From Betaproteobacteria bacterium (lineage in GTDB: Bacteria > Pseudomonadota > Gammaproteobacteria > Burkholderiales > Rhodocyclaceae), in assembly GCA_016208415.1 (NCBI GenBank), contig JACQYB010000081.1, positions 1 through 64,000 of the forward strand: a stretch of DNA of 64,000 nucleotides, given 5' to 3'. A program made the position numbers and the translations under genes. Under the pieces are notes generated by a model. That model was given only the letters and a program-made list of their open reading frames with translations. It was not told the origin of the DNA and made no database searches. Of this stretch, positions 22,975 to 33,233 are shown piece by piece. Position 1 is the stretch's first letter, and each line of letters starts with the position of its first letter.

Positions 22975-24116
22975 GCAGCCTCGCCGGAGACCTGCGCTTC
23001 ACCGCCCGGGTGCATGGCGGGCGCGTGGCGGCGGTGGAGGTGACCTCCACCCGGCCGCAGGCGGCGCGGCTGCTGCGCGGGCGCAGCGCCGATGAAGCGC
23101 AGCGCCTGGTGCCGATGCTGTTCAGCCTGTGCGGGCGGGCCCAGGGCATCGCCTGCGCGGCCGCCTGCGCCGCGGCCCGTGGCGATCCCCCGCCGTCTGC
23201 GGCCGTGGTGCGCGAGCGCGAGCGCGAGGTGGCCGCCGAGGCGGCGCGGGAACATCTGTGGCGCCTGCTCGTGGATTGGCCGGCGCTGCTGGGGCAGCCG
23301 CCGCGCCCGGATTTCCTCGCCGGCTGGTACCGGCTGCTGGCGCCGGCCCCGGGGCCCGAGGATGCGCCCTACATCGTGCCCGCCCTGCGGGCCTTCGTGG
23401 CGGGCGAACTGGAGCGGATGGCCGGCGCACCGCCACGGGCCTCCACAGACGGTGGCACGGCGGCTGCGGCGGCTGCGGCGGACGTGGCGCCGGCGGCGGG
23501 TCTGGCAGCGACGGTGCTGGGAGCCGTGTCGCGCCACGGCTGGCGCACGCCCGCCGATCCGCTGCCCCTGCTGCCCGCGGACAGCACGGCGGCGCAATGG
23601 CTGCGGGCGCTCGGCACCCTGCCCGACGAGGATTTCTGCGCCGCCCCCACCTGGCACGGACAGGCGGCGGAGACCGGCGCGCTCGCTCGCCATGCCGGCG
23701 CGCCGCCGGTGGCGCAGCGGCTGGCGGCGGGTGATCGCATCGGCGCGCGCATCGCCGCACGGCTGCTGGATATCGACGCTTGCGCCCGCCACCTGGCGGA
23801 TGAATGCGCGACGCCGACACCGCTGGTAGACGCCGCGCCGGTGGGCCAGGACGTGGGGCTGGCGCGGGTGGAGACCGCGCGCGGCGTGCTGCTGCATGGG
23901 GTGCGCCTGGAGGGCGGGCGGGTGGCCGACTACGCCATCGTCGCCCCCACGGAGTGGAACTTCCATCCCCGCGGCGCGTTCGTCCGCGAGGCGGTCGGGG
24001 TGCCGGCCCGCGACGCGCGAGCCCTGGAACTGCGGCTGCGGGCGCTGATCCTGGCGCTGGACCCGTGCGTGGGCTTCGACCTGGTGCTGGAGGGCGTGGA
24101 GGGCGCCGATGTATGA
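22971..24116 (+). CDS. hupK: HupK-like degenerate large-subunit homologue
   Basis: A 381-residue maturation protein of the HupK/HoxV type, a non-catalytic relative of the large subunit thought to scaffold the Fe(CN)2CO unit in aerobes. It keeps large-subunit landmarks without the full nickel site: LFSLCGRAQGIACAAAC near the N-terminus and LDPCVGFDLVL at the C-terminus, where only one of the two nickel cysteines remains. VRLEGGRVADYAIVAPTEWNFHPRG parallels the equivalent segment in HybC. An Ala-rich linker is at about 160-175. It overlaps hybE by four bases and hypA by eight. Confidence 0.87.
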   Translation: MSSLAGDLRFTARVHGGRVAAVEVTSTRPQAARLLRGRSADEAQRLVPMLFSLCGRAQGIACAAACAAARGDPPPSAAVVREREREVAAEAAREHLWRLLVDWPALLGQPPRPDFLAGWYRLLAPAPGPEDAPYIVPALRAFVAGELERMAGAPPRASTDGGTAAAAAAADVAPAAGLAATVLGAVSRHGWRTPADPLPLLPADSTAAQWLRALGTLPDEDFCAAPTWHGQAAETGALARHAGAPPVAQRLAAGDRIGARIAARLLDIDACARHLADECATPTPLVDAAPVGQDVGLARVETARGVLLHGVRLEGGRVADYAIVAPTEWNFHPRGAFVREAVGVPARDARALELRLRALILALDPCVGFDLVLEGVEGADV

Positions 24117-24492
24117 GATGTCGCTGGCCGAGGGCGTGCGCGCCATCGTCGAGGATGCGGCGCGCTCACAGGGTTTGACCCGCATCACGGCGGTGGTGCT
24201 GGAAATCGGCGAGCTTGCGAATGTTGAAATCGATGCATTGCGTTTCTGTTTCGACGCCGTGATGCAAAATACCGTCGCCGCCGGGGCGCGGCTGGAGATC
24301 GCATCCGTGCCCGGGCGGGGCTGGTGCATGCAGTGCGCCGACACCGTGCCCGTGGCGCGGCTGTACGATCCCTGTCCGCGCTGCGGCAGCTACCAGGTAC
24401 AGGCCACCGGCGGCACGGAAATGCGCGTGAAGGAAATCGAGGTCGGGCGGGACACGGGCGACCTCGCCGAAGAACCAACAACAAGGACATAG
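24109..24492 (+). CDS. hypA: HypA nickel-insertion protein
   Basis: Nickel-delivery factor (127 residues) with the zinc site CMQCADTV and CPRCGS. The start reads MYEMSLAEG: the normally invariant His2 (MHEMS), which binds nickel, is Tyr here because the second codon is TAT rather than CAT. No alternative upstream start restores a histidine. The rest of the sequence fits the family ([27 protein letters not shown]). The C-terminal tail ([17 protein letters not shown]) is slightly long. If the base is correct, nickel binding would be weakened or use the N-terminal amine and another residue. Confidence 0.93.
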   Translation: MYEMSLAEGVRAIVEDAARSQGLTRITAVVLEIGELANVEIDALRFCFDAVMQNTVAAGARLEIASVPGRGWCMQCADTVPVARLYDPCPRCGSYQVQATGGTEMRVKEIEVGRDTGDLAEEPTTRT

Positions 24493-24503
24493 CGGAGTGG
24501 GGA

Positions 24504-25549
24504 ATGTGTACGGTTTGCGGTTGCGGGGCTCCTGAGGGGCCCGTCTACACCAGCGCGCGCCCTGCGGAAGGGGAAAAGGCGCCGGCATCCGGGCAGACCC
24601 GGGCATTTCGGCCCGCGGGCGCCCACGAGCACCTTCATCGCCATGCCGATGGCACGGTGCATGACCACGCGCACGATCACGTGCCCGGGGATGACCCCCC
24701 CCATCGCGCCGACGGCGACACCCTGGACTACGGCACCGGCCCCGCCCGCGCCCATGCCCCGGGGCTCACCCAGTCACAGATGGTGAAGATCGAGCAGGAC
24801 ATCCTGGGCAAGAACGACCGCCATGCCGGCGCCAACCGCAGGTGGCTGGCGCAGCAGGGCATCCTGGCGCTCAACCTGGTCTCCAGCCCGGGTTCCGGCA
24901 AGACCACGCTGCTGGTGCGCACCATCGAACGGCTTGCCGGGCGCGTGCCGGTGGCGGTGATCGAAGGCGACCAGCAGACCGATTTCGACGCCGAGCGCAT
25001 CCGCGCCACCGGCGCCCCGGCGCTGCAGATCAACACCGGCAAGGGCTGCCACCTGGACGCCCACATGGTGGGCCAGGCGCTGGGGCGCCTGCAGCCGCAG
25101 CCCGAGAGCCTGCTGCTGATCGAGAACGTGGGCAACCTGGTGTGCCCGGCGGCCTTCGACCTGGGCGAGGCCCACAAGGTGGTGATCCTTTCGGTGACCG
25201 AGGGCGAGGACAAGCCCCTCAAGTACCCGGACATGTTTGCCGCCGCCGACCTGATGCTGCTCAACAAGGCGGACCTGCTGCCCCATCTGGACTTCGACGT
25301 CGAGCGGGCCGTGGACTACGCCCGGCGCATCAATCCGAAGCTGCGGGTGATCCGCACCTCCGCCACCAGCGGCGAGGGTTTCGACGACTGGCTGGCGTGG
25401 ATCGATGCCGAACGGGTGCGCGCCCGCGCCGGCCGGGAAGTGGAGAACCGTTCCGTGGCGGCGGGCTTGCCCGCGACTGCGGAGGCGGAAATCGCGGGCA
25501 AGCCCGCTCCCGCGGTGCCCACGACCTCCGCGGCGGAGAGGGGCGAGCC

Positions 25550-25556
<7 letters not shown>
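24504..25556 (+). CDS. hypB: HypB GTPase with His-rich arm and repeat-encoded tail
   Basis: A 350-residue nickel-insertion GTPase. The N-terminus has the metal motif MCTVCGCG, followed by a histidine-rich stretch ([19 protein letters not shown]) for nickel storage. The GTPase domain has the P-loop [15 protein letters not shown] and NKADLL. The family normally ends shortly after the segment [15 protein letters not shown]; here about 35 extra residues follow (beginning [20 protein letters not shown]), and they are encoded by a REP-like palindrome that occurs in non-coding DNA elsewhere. The ATG at 24504 was chosen over upstream frame extension. It overlaps hypF by seven bases. Confidence 0.95.
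25459..25511. repeat. REP-like palindrome copy 1, inside hypB
   Basis: GCGGGCTTGCCCGCGA at 25461-25476 pairs with TCGCGGGCAAGCCCGC at 25492-25507. It is the same element as at 27903, 40711, 46292 and 62405, but lies within the hypB reading frame. Confidence 0.92.
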
Positions 25557-27892
<2,336 letters not shown>

Positions 27893-27902
27893 GGAGTGGC
27901 GG

Positions 27903-27962
27903 GTGGGAGCGGGCTTGCCCGCGATTGCGACGGCTGATGTCGCGGGCAAGCCCGCTCCCACG
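27903..27962. repeat. REP-like palindrome copy 2, after hypF
   Basis: GTGGGAGCGGGCTTGCCCGCGA and TCGCGGGCAAGCCCGCTCCCAC (the outer arms) surround a short unpaired centre. It lies between hypF and hypC. Confidence 0.93.
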
Positions 27963-28002
27963 GGCATGCGGCCGCTGTAACGAACCGACTGGAGACGAGT
28001 GA

Positions 28003-28242
28003 ATGTGTCTGGCCATCCCGGCGCGCATCGTGGAACTGCTGGACGGCGACGCCGCCCGGGTGGACCTGGGCGGGGTGCGCAAGGAAATCTCCCTGGCGCT
28101 GGTGGACGGGGCAAGGGTGGGGGACTACGTCATCGTGCACGTGGGCTACGCCCTGACGCTGCTGGACGCGGAGGAAGCCGAGCGCACCCTGGCGCTGTTC
28201 GCCGAGGCGGGGTTCGACGTGGCGGCGCAGCCGGAGTCGTGA
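28003..28242 (+). CDS. hypC: HypC hydrogenase chaperone
   Basis: A 79-residue chaperone starting [16 protein letters not shown]. The N-terminal Cys2 is the conserved iron-ligating residue used with HypD to assemble Fe(CN)2CO. Canonical length and position (directly before hypD, four bases apart) make this the general HypC, whereas the paralogue at 5477 is probably dedicated to HybC. It is separated from hypF by a REP-like element, so it may depend on readthrough or an internal promoter that I could not identify. Confidence 0.95.
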   Translation: MCLAIPARIVELLDGDAARVDLGGVRKEISLALVDGARVGDYVIVHVGYALTLLDAEEAERTLALFAEAGFDVAAQPES

Positions 28243-28246
28243 CGGC

Positions 28247-29413
28247 TTGAAATACATCGACGAGTTCCGCGACGGCGAACTGGCCCGCGGCCTGGCGGCG
28301 GCCATCGCCCGCGAGGTGCGGCCCGGCCGCGACTACGCCTTCATGGAGTTCTGCGGCGGCCACACCCACGCCATCTCGCGCTACGGCGTCGCCGACCTGC
28401 TGCCGCCCAACGTACGCATGGTCCATGGCCCCGGCTGCCCGGTGTGTGTGCTGCCCATCGGCCGCATCGACATGGGCATCGCCCTGGCACTCGAACGCGG
28501 CGTGACGCTCGCCACCTACGGCGACTGCCTGCGCGTGCCGGCCTCCGGCGGGCTGTCCATGCTCAAGGCGCGCTCGCGCGGGGCGGACATCCGCATGGTC
28601 TATTCGGGGGCGGACGCCCTGGCGCTGGCGCGGCGCGAGCCGGGACGCGAAGTTGCGTTCTTCGCCATCGGCTTCGAGACCACCACGCCGCCCACGGCGC
28701 TGGTGCTGCGGCAGGCGCGGGAGAATGGCCTTTGCAACTTCAGCGTGCTGTGCAACCACGTGCTCACGCCCTCGGCCGTCTCCACCATCCTGGAATCGCC
28801 CGAAGTGCGCCAGTACGGCACCGTGCCCCTGGACGGCTTCATCGGCCCGGCCCATGTGAGCACCGTCATCGGCTCGCGCCCCTACGAGTTCTTCGCCGAG
28901 GAGTACCGCAAGCCGGTGGTCATCGCCGGCTTCGAGCCGCTGGACGTGATGCAGGCCATCCTCATGCTGGTGCGGCAGGTCAACGAGGGTCGCGCCGAGG
29001 TGGAAAACGAGTTCACCCGCGCCGTGACGCGGGAGGGCAATCTCAAGGCCCAGGCGCTGGTGTCCGAGGTGTTCGAGCTGCGGCGCCGCTTCGAGTGGCG
29101 CGGGCTGGGCGAGGTGCCCTACTCGGCGCTGCGCATCCGCCCGCAATACGCCGCCTGGGACGCGGAGGTGAAGTACCGGCTGGCCTGTCGCACGGTGCCG
29201 GACCACCAGGCCTGCGAGTGCGGCGCCATCCTGCGCGGGGTGAAGAAGCCGCGGGACTGCAGGCTGTTCGCCACGGTGTGCACGCCGGAGAATCCCATGG
29301 GCTCGTGCATGGTGTCGAGCGAGGGGGCCTGCGCGGCCCACTACAGCTATGGGCGGCATCGGGATGAGGCGGAGCGGGTTCCCGTCCAGGCTCCTGTGCC
29401 GGGCGGGTCTTGA
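28247..29413 (+). CDS. hypD: HypD Fe-S scaffold protein
   Basis: A 388-residue assembly protein that, with HypC, holds iron while the CN and CO ligands are attached. Family motifs present are FMEFCGGHTHAI, HGPGCPVCVLP and TYGDCLRVPAS near the N-terminus, and the [4Fe-4S]-ligating cysteines in the C-terminal part (RLACRTVPDHQACECGAILRG split by spacing, CRLFATVCTPENP). The start is a TTG at 28247 (reading MKYIDEFRDG), as homology begins at once. The tail after HYSYGRHRDEAERV is a little long. Confidence 0.95.
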   Translation: MKYIDEFRDGELARGLAAAIAREVRPGRDYAFMEFCGGHTHAISRYGVADLLPPNVRMVHGPGCPVCVLPIGRIDMGIALALERGVTLATYGDCLRVPASGGLSMLKARSRGADIRMVYSGADALALARREPGREVAFFAIGFETTTPPTALVLRQARENGLCNFSVLCNHVLTPSAVSTILESPEVRQYGTVPLDGFIGPAHVSTVIGSRPYEFFAEEYRKPVVIAGFEPLDVMQAILMLVRQVNEGRAEVENEFTRAVTREGNLKAQALVSEVFELRRRFEWRGLGEVPYSALRIRPQYAAWDAEVKYRLACRTVPDHQACECGAILRGVKKPRDCRLFATVCTPENPMGSCMVSSEGACAAHYSYGRHRDEAERVPVQAPVPGGS

Positions 29414-29581
29414 AGCGGTGGCAGTGCGTGCGCGGGAACAGGAACGGAGGGATGGTGTGACGGCCTTGTCCGGATCGGCGTTGGTGGGTGCGACATTCCT
29501 GGGGCGGAAAACCGTCCTGTTGCGGGAGCCCGCGGTTTTTGCACCCCCGGATCCGCACGCGAGGTAAAGGGAGGCGACCGC

Positions 29582-30628
29582 ATGAAGAAAGGCTACGTCC
29601 GCCCCCTCGACCTCAGGCACGGCCACGTGGACATGGGCCACGGCGCCGGCGGCCGGGCCATGGCGCAGCTCATCGAGGAGCTGTTCCTGCGCGCCTTCGA
29701 CAACCCGTACCTGCGCGCCGGCAACGACGGCGCTGTGCTGCCGGCCCCCGGTCCCGGCGAACGGCTGGTGATGGCCTGCGACGCCCACGTGGTGTCGCCG
29801 CTGTTCTTCCCCGGCGGCGACATCGGCTGCCTGTCGGTGCACGGCACCGTCAACGACGTGGCGGTGATGGGCGCGCGCCCCCTCTGGCTGGCGGCGGGCT
29901 TCGTGCTGGATGACGGCTTCCCGCTGGCGCAGTTGAAGCGCATCGTCGACAGCATGGCCGCCGCCGCCCGCGAGGCCGGCGTGCCGGTGGTCAGCGGCGA
30001 CACCAAGGTGGTGGAACGCGGCCACGGCGACGGCGTGTTCATCACCACCACCGGCGTCGGTGCGTTGCCTGAAGGCCGCAACATTTCGGGCGATCGCGCG
30101 CGGCAGGGCGACGCCGTCCTGCTCTCCGGCACCGTGGGCGATCACGGCACGGCCATCCTGTCGCAGCGCGAGTCGCTGGCCTTCGACACCGCGATCGTCT
30201 CCGACACCGCCGCGCTGCAGGGTCTCATCGCCGCCATGCTGGAGGCCGTGCCGGACATCCGCGTGCTGCGCGACCCCACCCGCGGCGGGCTGGCCACCAC
30301 GCTCAACGAGATCGCCGCCCAGTCCGGCGTCGGCATGATGCTGGAGGAGGCCGCCATCCCGGTGCAGCCCCAGGTGGCTGCGGCGTGCGAGTTCCTCGGC
30401 CTGGATCCGCTCTACGTGGCCAACGAGGGCAAGCTGGTGGCGGTGTGCGCCGCGCCGGACGCGGACCGCCTGGTCGCCGTCATGCGCGCCCACCCGCTGG
30501 GCGCCAACGCCGCCCGCATCGGCACCGTGATCGCCGACGACCACCACTTCGTGCAACTGCGCACCGGCTTCGGCGGCGCGCGCATGCTGGACTGGCTGTC
30601 GGGGGAGCAGTTGCCGAGGATCTGCTGA
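29582..30628 (+). CDS. hypE: HypE cyanide-forming maturation protein
   Basis: A 348-residue PurM-like ATPase that dehydrates the thiocarbamate made by HypF to thiocyanate and passes CN to iron. It has the start DMGHGAGGRAMAQLIEELF, the ATP-binding segment NDVAVMGARPLWLAAGFVLD and, decisively, the C-terminal PRIC whose cysteine carries the carbamoyl group. It is separated from hypD by 168 bases in which no gene or clear signal was found. AGGGAGG lies about eight bases before the ATG. It is followed by a toxin-antitoxin pair rather than directly by hypX. Confidence 0.96.
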   Translation: MKKGYVRPLDLRHGHVDMGHGAGGRAMAQLIEELFLRAFDNPYLRAGNDGAVLPAPGPGERLVMACDAHVVSPLFFPGGDIGCLSVHGTVNDVAVMGARPLWLAAGFVLDDGFPLAQLKRIVDSMAAAAREAGVPVVSGDTKVVERGHGDGVFITTTGVGALPEGRNISGDRARQGDAVLLSGTVGDHGTAILSQRESLAFDTAIVSDTAALQGLIAAMLEAVPDIRVLRDPTRGGLATTLNEIAAQSGVGMMLEEAAIPVQPQVAAACEFLGLDPLYVANEGKLVAVCAAPDADRLVAVMRAHPLGANAARIGTVIADDHHFVQLRTGFGGARMLDWLSGEQLPRIC

Positions 30629-30632
30629 GATC

Positions 30633-30660
30633 TGGACACATGAGATGACTATAATGTCCA
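30633..30660 (+). promoter_or_regulatory. Promoter/operator of the antitoxin-toxin pair
   Basis: A perfect TATAAT lies at 30650-30655, about 28 bases before the antitoxin start, with no strong -35. It is flanked by TGGACA (30633-30638) and TGTCCA (30655-30660), an inverted repeat suited to autorepression by the antitoxin. Confidence 0.6.
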
Positions 30661-30682
30661 TATTTGTCGCGATGGAGTGGAC

Positions 30683-30970
30683 ATGAACTGGAGTGTTGCC
30701 GAAGCCAAGCAGCGTCTTTCCGAGGTGGTGCGGGAAGCGGCCCACGGTCCGCAGATCATCACCAACCGCGAGCGGCCCGTTGCGGCGCTGGTGAGCATGG
30801 AGGATCTGCGCCTGATCGAGGAGGCGCGCCGCGCCCGGTCCCCGTCGCTGGCGCAGCGCTTCGCCGAGCTGCGGCAGATTCTTGCCGAGGAGGGCACCGA
30901 ACTGCCGGTGGCGCCCCGCGACGAACAGGGCCGGCCCAACCCCTTCGCCGATCTGCTCGACACGCCATGA
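30683..30970 (+). CDS. Phd/YefM-type antitoxin
   Basis: A 95-residue antitoxin of the Phd/YefM family: MNWSVAEAKQRLSEVVREAAHG, then ITNRERPVAALVSMEDLR, the usual DNA-binding N-terminus, followed by a toxin-contacting helical tail. ATG at 30683 is preferred over GTG at 30677 because GGAG lies five bases upstream of the ATG. It overlaps the toxin start by four bases. The palindrome overlapping its promoter suggests self-regulation. Its base composition matches the hyp genes. Confidence 0.92.
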   Translation: MNWSVAEAKQRLSEVVREAAHGPQIITNRERPVAALVSMEDLRLIEEARRARSPSLAQRFAELRQILAEEGTELPVAPRDEQGRPNPFADLLDTP

Positions 30971-31362
30971 CCTGGCTGATCGACACCAGCATCGTCAGCG
31001 AACTGGCCCGGCCGCGCCCGGATGCAGGGGTGGAGTGCTGGGCCGCCTCGGTGGGCGAGGTCGCGCTGTCCGTGATCACCGTGGACGAACTGGCCTTTGG
31101 TCTGGCGTGGCGGCCCAACGCCCGCATCCAGCGGTGGCTGGAGGAATTCCTGCCGTCGTGCCGGATCCTGCCGGTGGATGAGGAGACCGCCCGGCGCGCC
31201 GGCGAATTGCGCGGCGGCCTGGCGGCGCGGGGAATCACCCGCAGCCAGCCGGACATGCTCATCGCCGCCACCGCGCGCCACAACCGCCTCACGCTGGTCA
31301 CGCGCAACCTGCGCGATTTCGACGGTTGCGGCATCGCGTTGCTGAATCCGTTCTCAGCCTGA
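30967..31362 (+). CDS. VapC-like PIN-domain toxin
   Basis: A 131-residue PIN-domain ribonuclease. Acidic catalytic residues expected for the fold are visible: Asp in WLIDTSIVSEL, Glu in VITVDELAFGL, and Asp in RSQPDMLIAATA with a further Asp in RNLRDFDGCGI. It is typical of FitB/VapC-type toxins. Its stop codon overlaps the hypX ATG by one base (TGATG), so the toxin-antitoxin pair is stitched into the hyp operon with translational coupling on its downstream side. Family assignment is secure; the RNA target is unknown. Confidence 0.93.
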   Translation: MTWLIDTSIVSELARPRPDAGVECWAASVGEVALSVITVDELAFGLAWRPNARIQRWLEEFLPSCRILPVDEETARRAGELRGGLAARGITRSQPDMLIAATARHNRLTLVTRNLRDFDGCGIALLNPFSA

Positions 31363-33233
31363 TGCGCATCCTCTTCCTCACCCACAGCTTCAACAGCCTC
31401 AGCCAGCGGCTATACGCCGAACTGGCGGCGGACGGGCACGAGCTGTCGGTGGAGTTCGACATCGCCGATTCAGTGGCCGAGGAGGCGGTGGCGCTGTTTC
31501 GCCCGGACGCCATCGTGGCGCCGATGCTCAGGCGGGCGGTGCCCGAGTCCATCTGGTCGCGCCTCCTGGTGCTCATCGTCCATCCGGGCATCGTCGGCGA
31601 CCGCGGGCCTTCGGCGCTGGACTGGGCGATCCGGGAAGGCGAGACCGGGTGGGGCGTGACGGTGCTGCAGGCCGAGGCCGAGATGGACGCCGGGCCGGTG
31701 TGGGCGCAGCGCAGCTTCCCCATGCGCGTCGCCACCAAGGCCAGCCTGTATCGCAACGAGGTCACCGGGGCGGCCGTGGCCGCGGTGCGCGAGGCGCTGG
31801 GTAAGGTGGCCGACTGGCGCGCCGGGCGCTGGGCGCCGGTGCCCCTGGGCGAGTGGCGGCCCGCGCCCCGCGGCCGGCTGCGCCCCCTCATGCGCCAGGC
31901 CGACCGGGCCATCGACTGGGCGCGCGACGACACCGCCACGGTGCTGGCGAAGATCCGCGCCGCCGACGGCTTCCCCGGCGTGGTGGACGAGTTGTTCGGC
32001 CACGCCTGCCACCTGTTCGATGCGCATGCCGCCGCCTTCGGGCCGCCCGAGGGCGGCGGCGGGTCCGGGGGGAGGGGAGCCGGGGGTCCGTCTGGCATGG
32101 GGATTCACCCTGCCGCCGCCGGAGCGACCGCCGCTCCCGCCATGCCCGCATCGGATGCAGATTCCGGCGCACCCGGCCCTGCCCCCGCGCCCGGCACCGT
32201 CATCGCCCGCCGCCACGGCGCCCTGCTGCGCGCCACCCGCGACGGCGCGGTGTGGATCGGCCACGTCAAGCGCGGCGACGGGCCCCACCCCTTCAAGCTT
32301 CCCGCCACCCTGGCCTTCGCCGCCGAGAGCGCGGTGCTGCCGGATTGGACGCTGCCGGGGCCGGAATCCGGCGACGGCGAGCTTCGCTACCGCGAGACCG
32401 ACGGCGGCAGCGTCGGCTGGCTGGCCTTCGACTTCTACAACGGTGCCGCCTCCACGGCGCAGTGCGAGCGCCTGCGCGAGGCCCTCGACCACGCCGCCGC
32501 CCGTCCCACCCGCGTGCTGGTGCTCGGCGGCGGGCGCGACTTCTGGTGCAACGGCATCCACCTCAACGTCATCGAGGCGGCGGACTCGCCGGCGGACGAA
32601 TCCTGGCGCAACATCCAGGCCATGGACGACGTCTGCCTGGCCATCCTCGGCATCGCCGACAAGCTCACCGTGGCGGCGCTGCGCGGCAACGCCGGCGCCG
32701 GCGGCTTGTTCCTGGCGCTGGCGGCGGACCGGGTGTGGGGGCGGGACGGCGTGGTGCTCAACCCCCACTACCGGAACATGGGCAACCTCTACGGCTCGGA
32801 GTACTGGACCTACCTGCTGCCGCGGCGGGTGGGGGAGGAGCGCGCCGCCGCCGTGATGCGGCACCGCCTGCCGCTGCTGGCGGCACAGGCGCGCGAAATG
32901 GGCCTGATCGACGCCTGCTTCGGCGCCGATGCGGCGGACTTCGACGCCGGCACGGCGGCCCGCGCCCGGGCGCTGGCCGCCTCCCCCGACCTGGAGCGGC
33001 TGCTGGAGCGCAAGCGTGCCCAGCGCGCGGCCGACGAGGCCGCCCGGCCGCTGGCGCGGTATCGCGCCGCCGAGCTGGAACACATGCGCCGCAACTTCTA
33101 CGGCTTCGACCCCAGCTACCACGTGGCGCGCTACCACTTCGTGACGAAGACCCCCCACTCCTGGACGCCGCGCCACCTGGCGCGCCACCGGGATCTGGGC
33201 TGGGAAGTCCCCGTCGCGGAGCGTGCGGCATGA
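31362..33233 (+). CDS. hypX: HypX/HoxX formyl-CoA-dependent CO-ligand protein
   Basis: A 623-residue maturation enzyme used under aerobic conditions to make the CO ligand from a one-carbon formyl group. The N-terminal half (about 1-220) resembles methionyl-tRNA formyltransferase (MRILFLTHSFNSLSQRLYAEL; VLIVHPGIVGDRGPSALDWA). The C-terminal half (about 345-540) resembles enoyl-CoA hydratase (VLVLGGGRDFWCNGIHLN; AALRGNAGAGGLFLALAADRVW). Between them is an unusual Gly/Pro/Ala-rich spacer (about 225-285, GGGGSGGRGAGG and PASDADSGAPGPAPAPG). HypX suggests hydrogenase synthesis in oxygen. It overlaps hoxA by four bases. Confidence 0.95.
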   Translation: MRILFLTHSFNSLSQRLYAELAADGHELSVEFDIADSVAEEAVALFRPDAIVAPMLRRAVPESIWSRLLVLIVHPGIVGDRGPSALDWAIREGETGWGVTVLQAEAEMDAGPVWAQRSFPMRVATKASLYRNEVTGAAVAAVREALGKVADWRAGRWAPVPLGEWRPAPRGRLRPLMRQADRAIDWARDDTATVLAKIRAADGFPGVVDELFGHACHLFDAHAAAFGPPEGGGGSGGRGAGGPSGMGIHPAAAGATAAPAMPASDADSGAPGPAPAPGTVIARRHGALLRATRDGAVWIGHVKRGDGPHPFKLPATLAFAAESAVLPDWTLPGPESGDGELRYRETDGGSVGWLAFDFYNGAASTAQCERLREALDHAAARPTRVLVLGGGRDFWCNGIHLNVIEAADSPADESWRNIQAMDDVCLAILGIADKLTVAALRGNAGAGGLFLALAADRVWGRDGVVLNPHYRNMGNLYGSEYWTYLLPRRVGEERAAAVMRHRLPLLAAQAREMGLIDACFGADAADFDAGTAARARALAASPDLERLLERKRAQRAADEAARPLARYRAAELEHMRRNFYGFDPSYHVARYHFVTKTPHSWTPRHLARHRDLGWEVPVAERAA

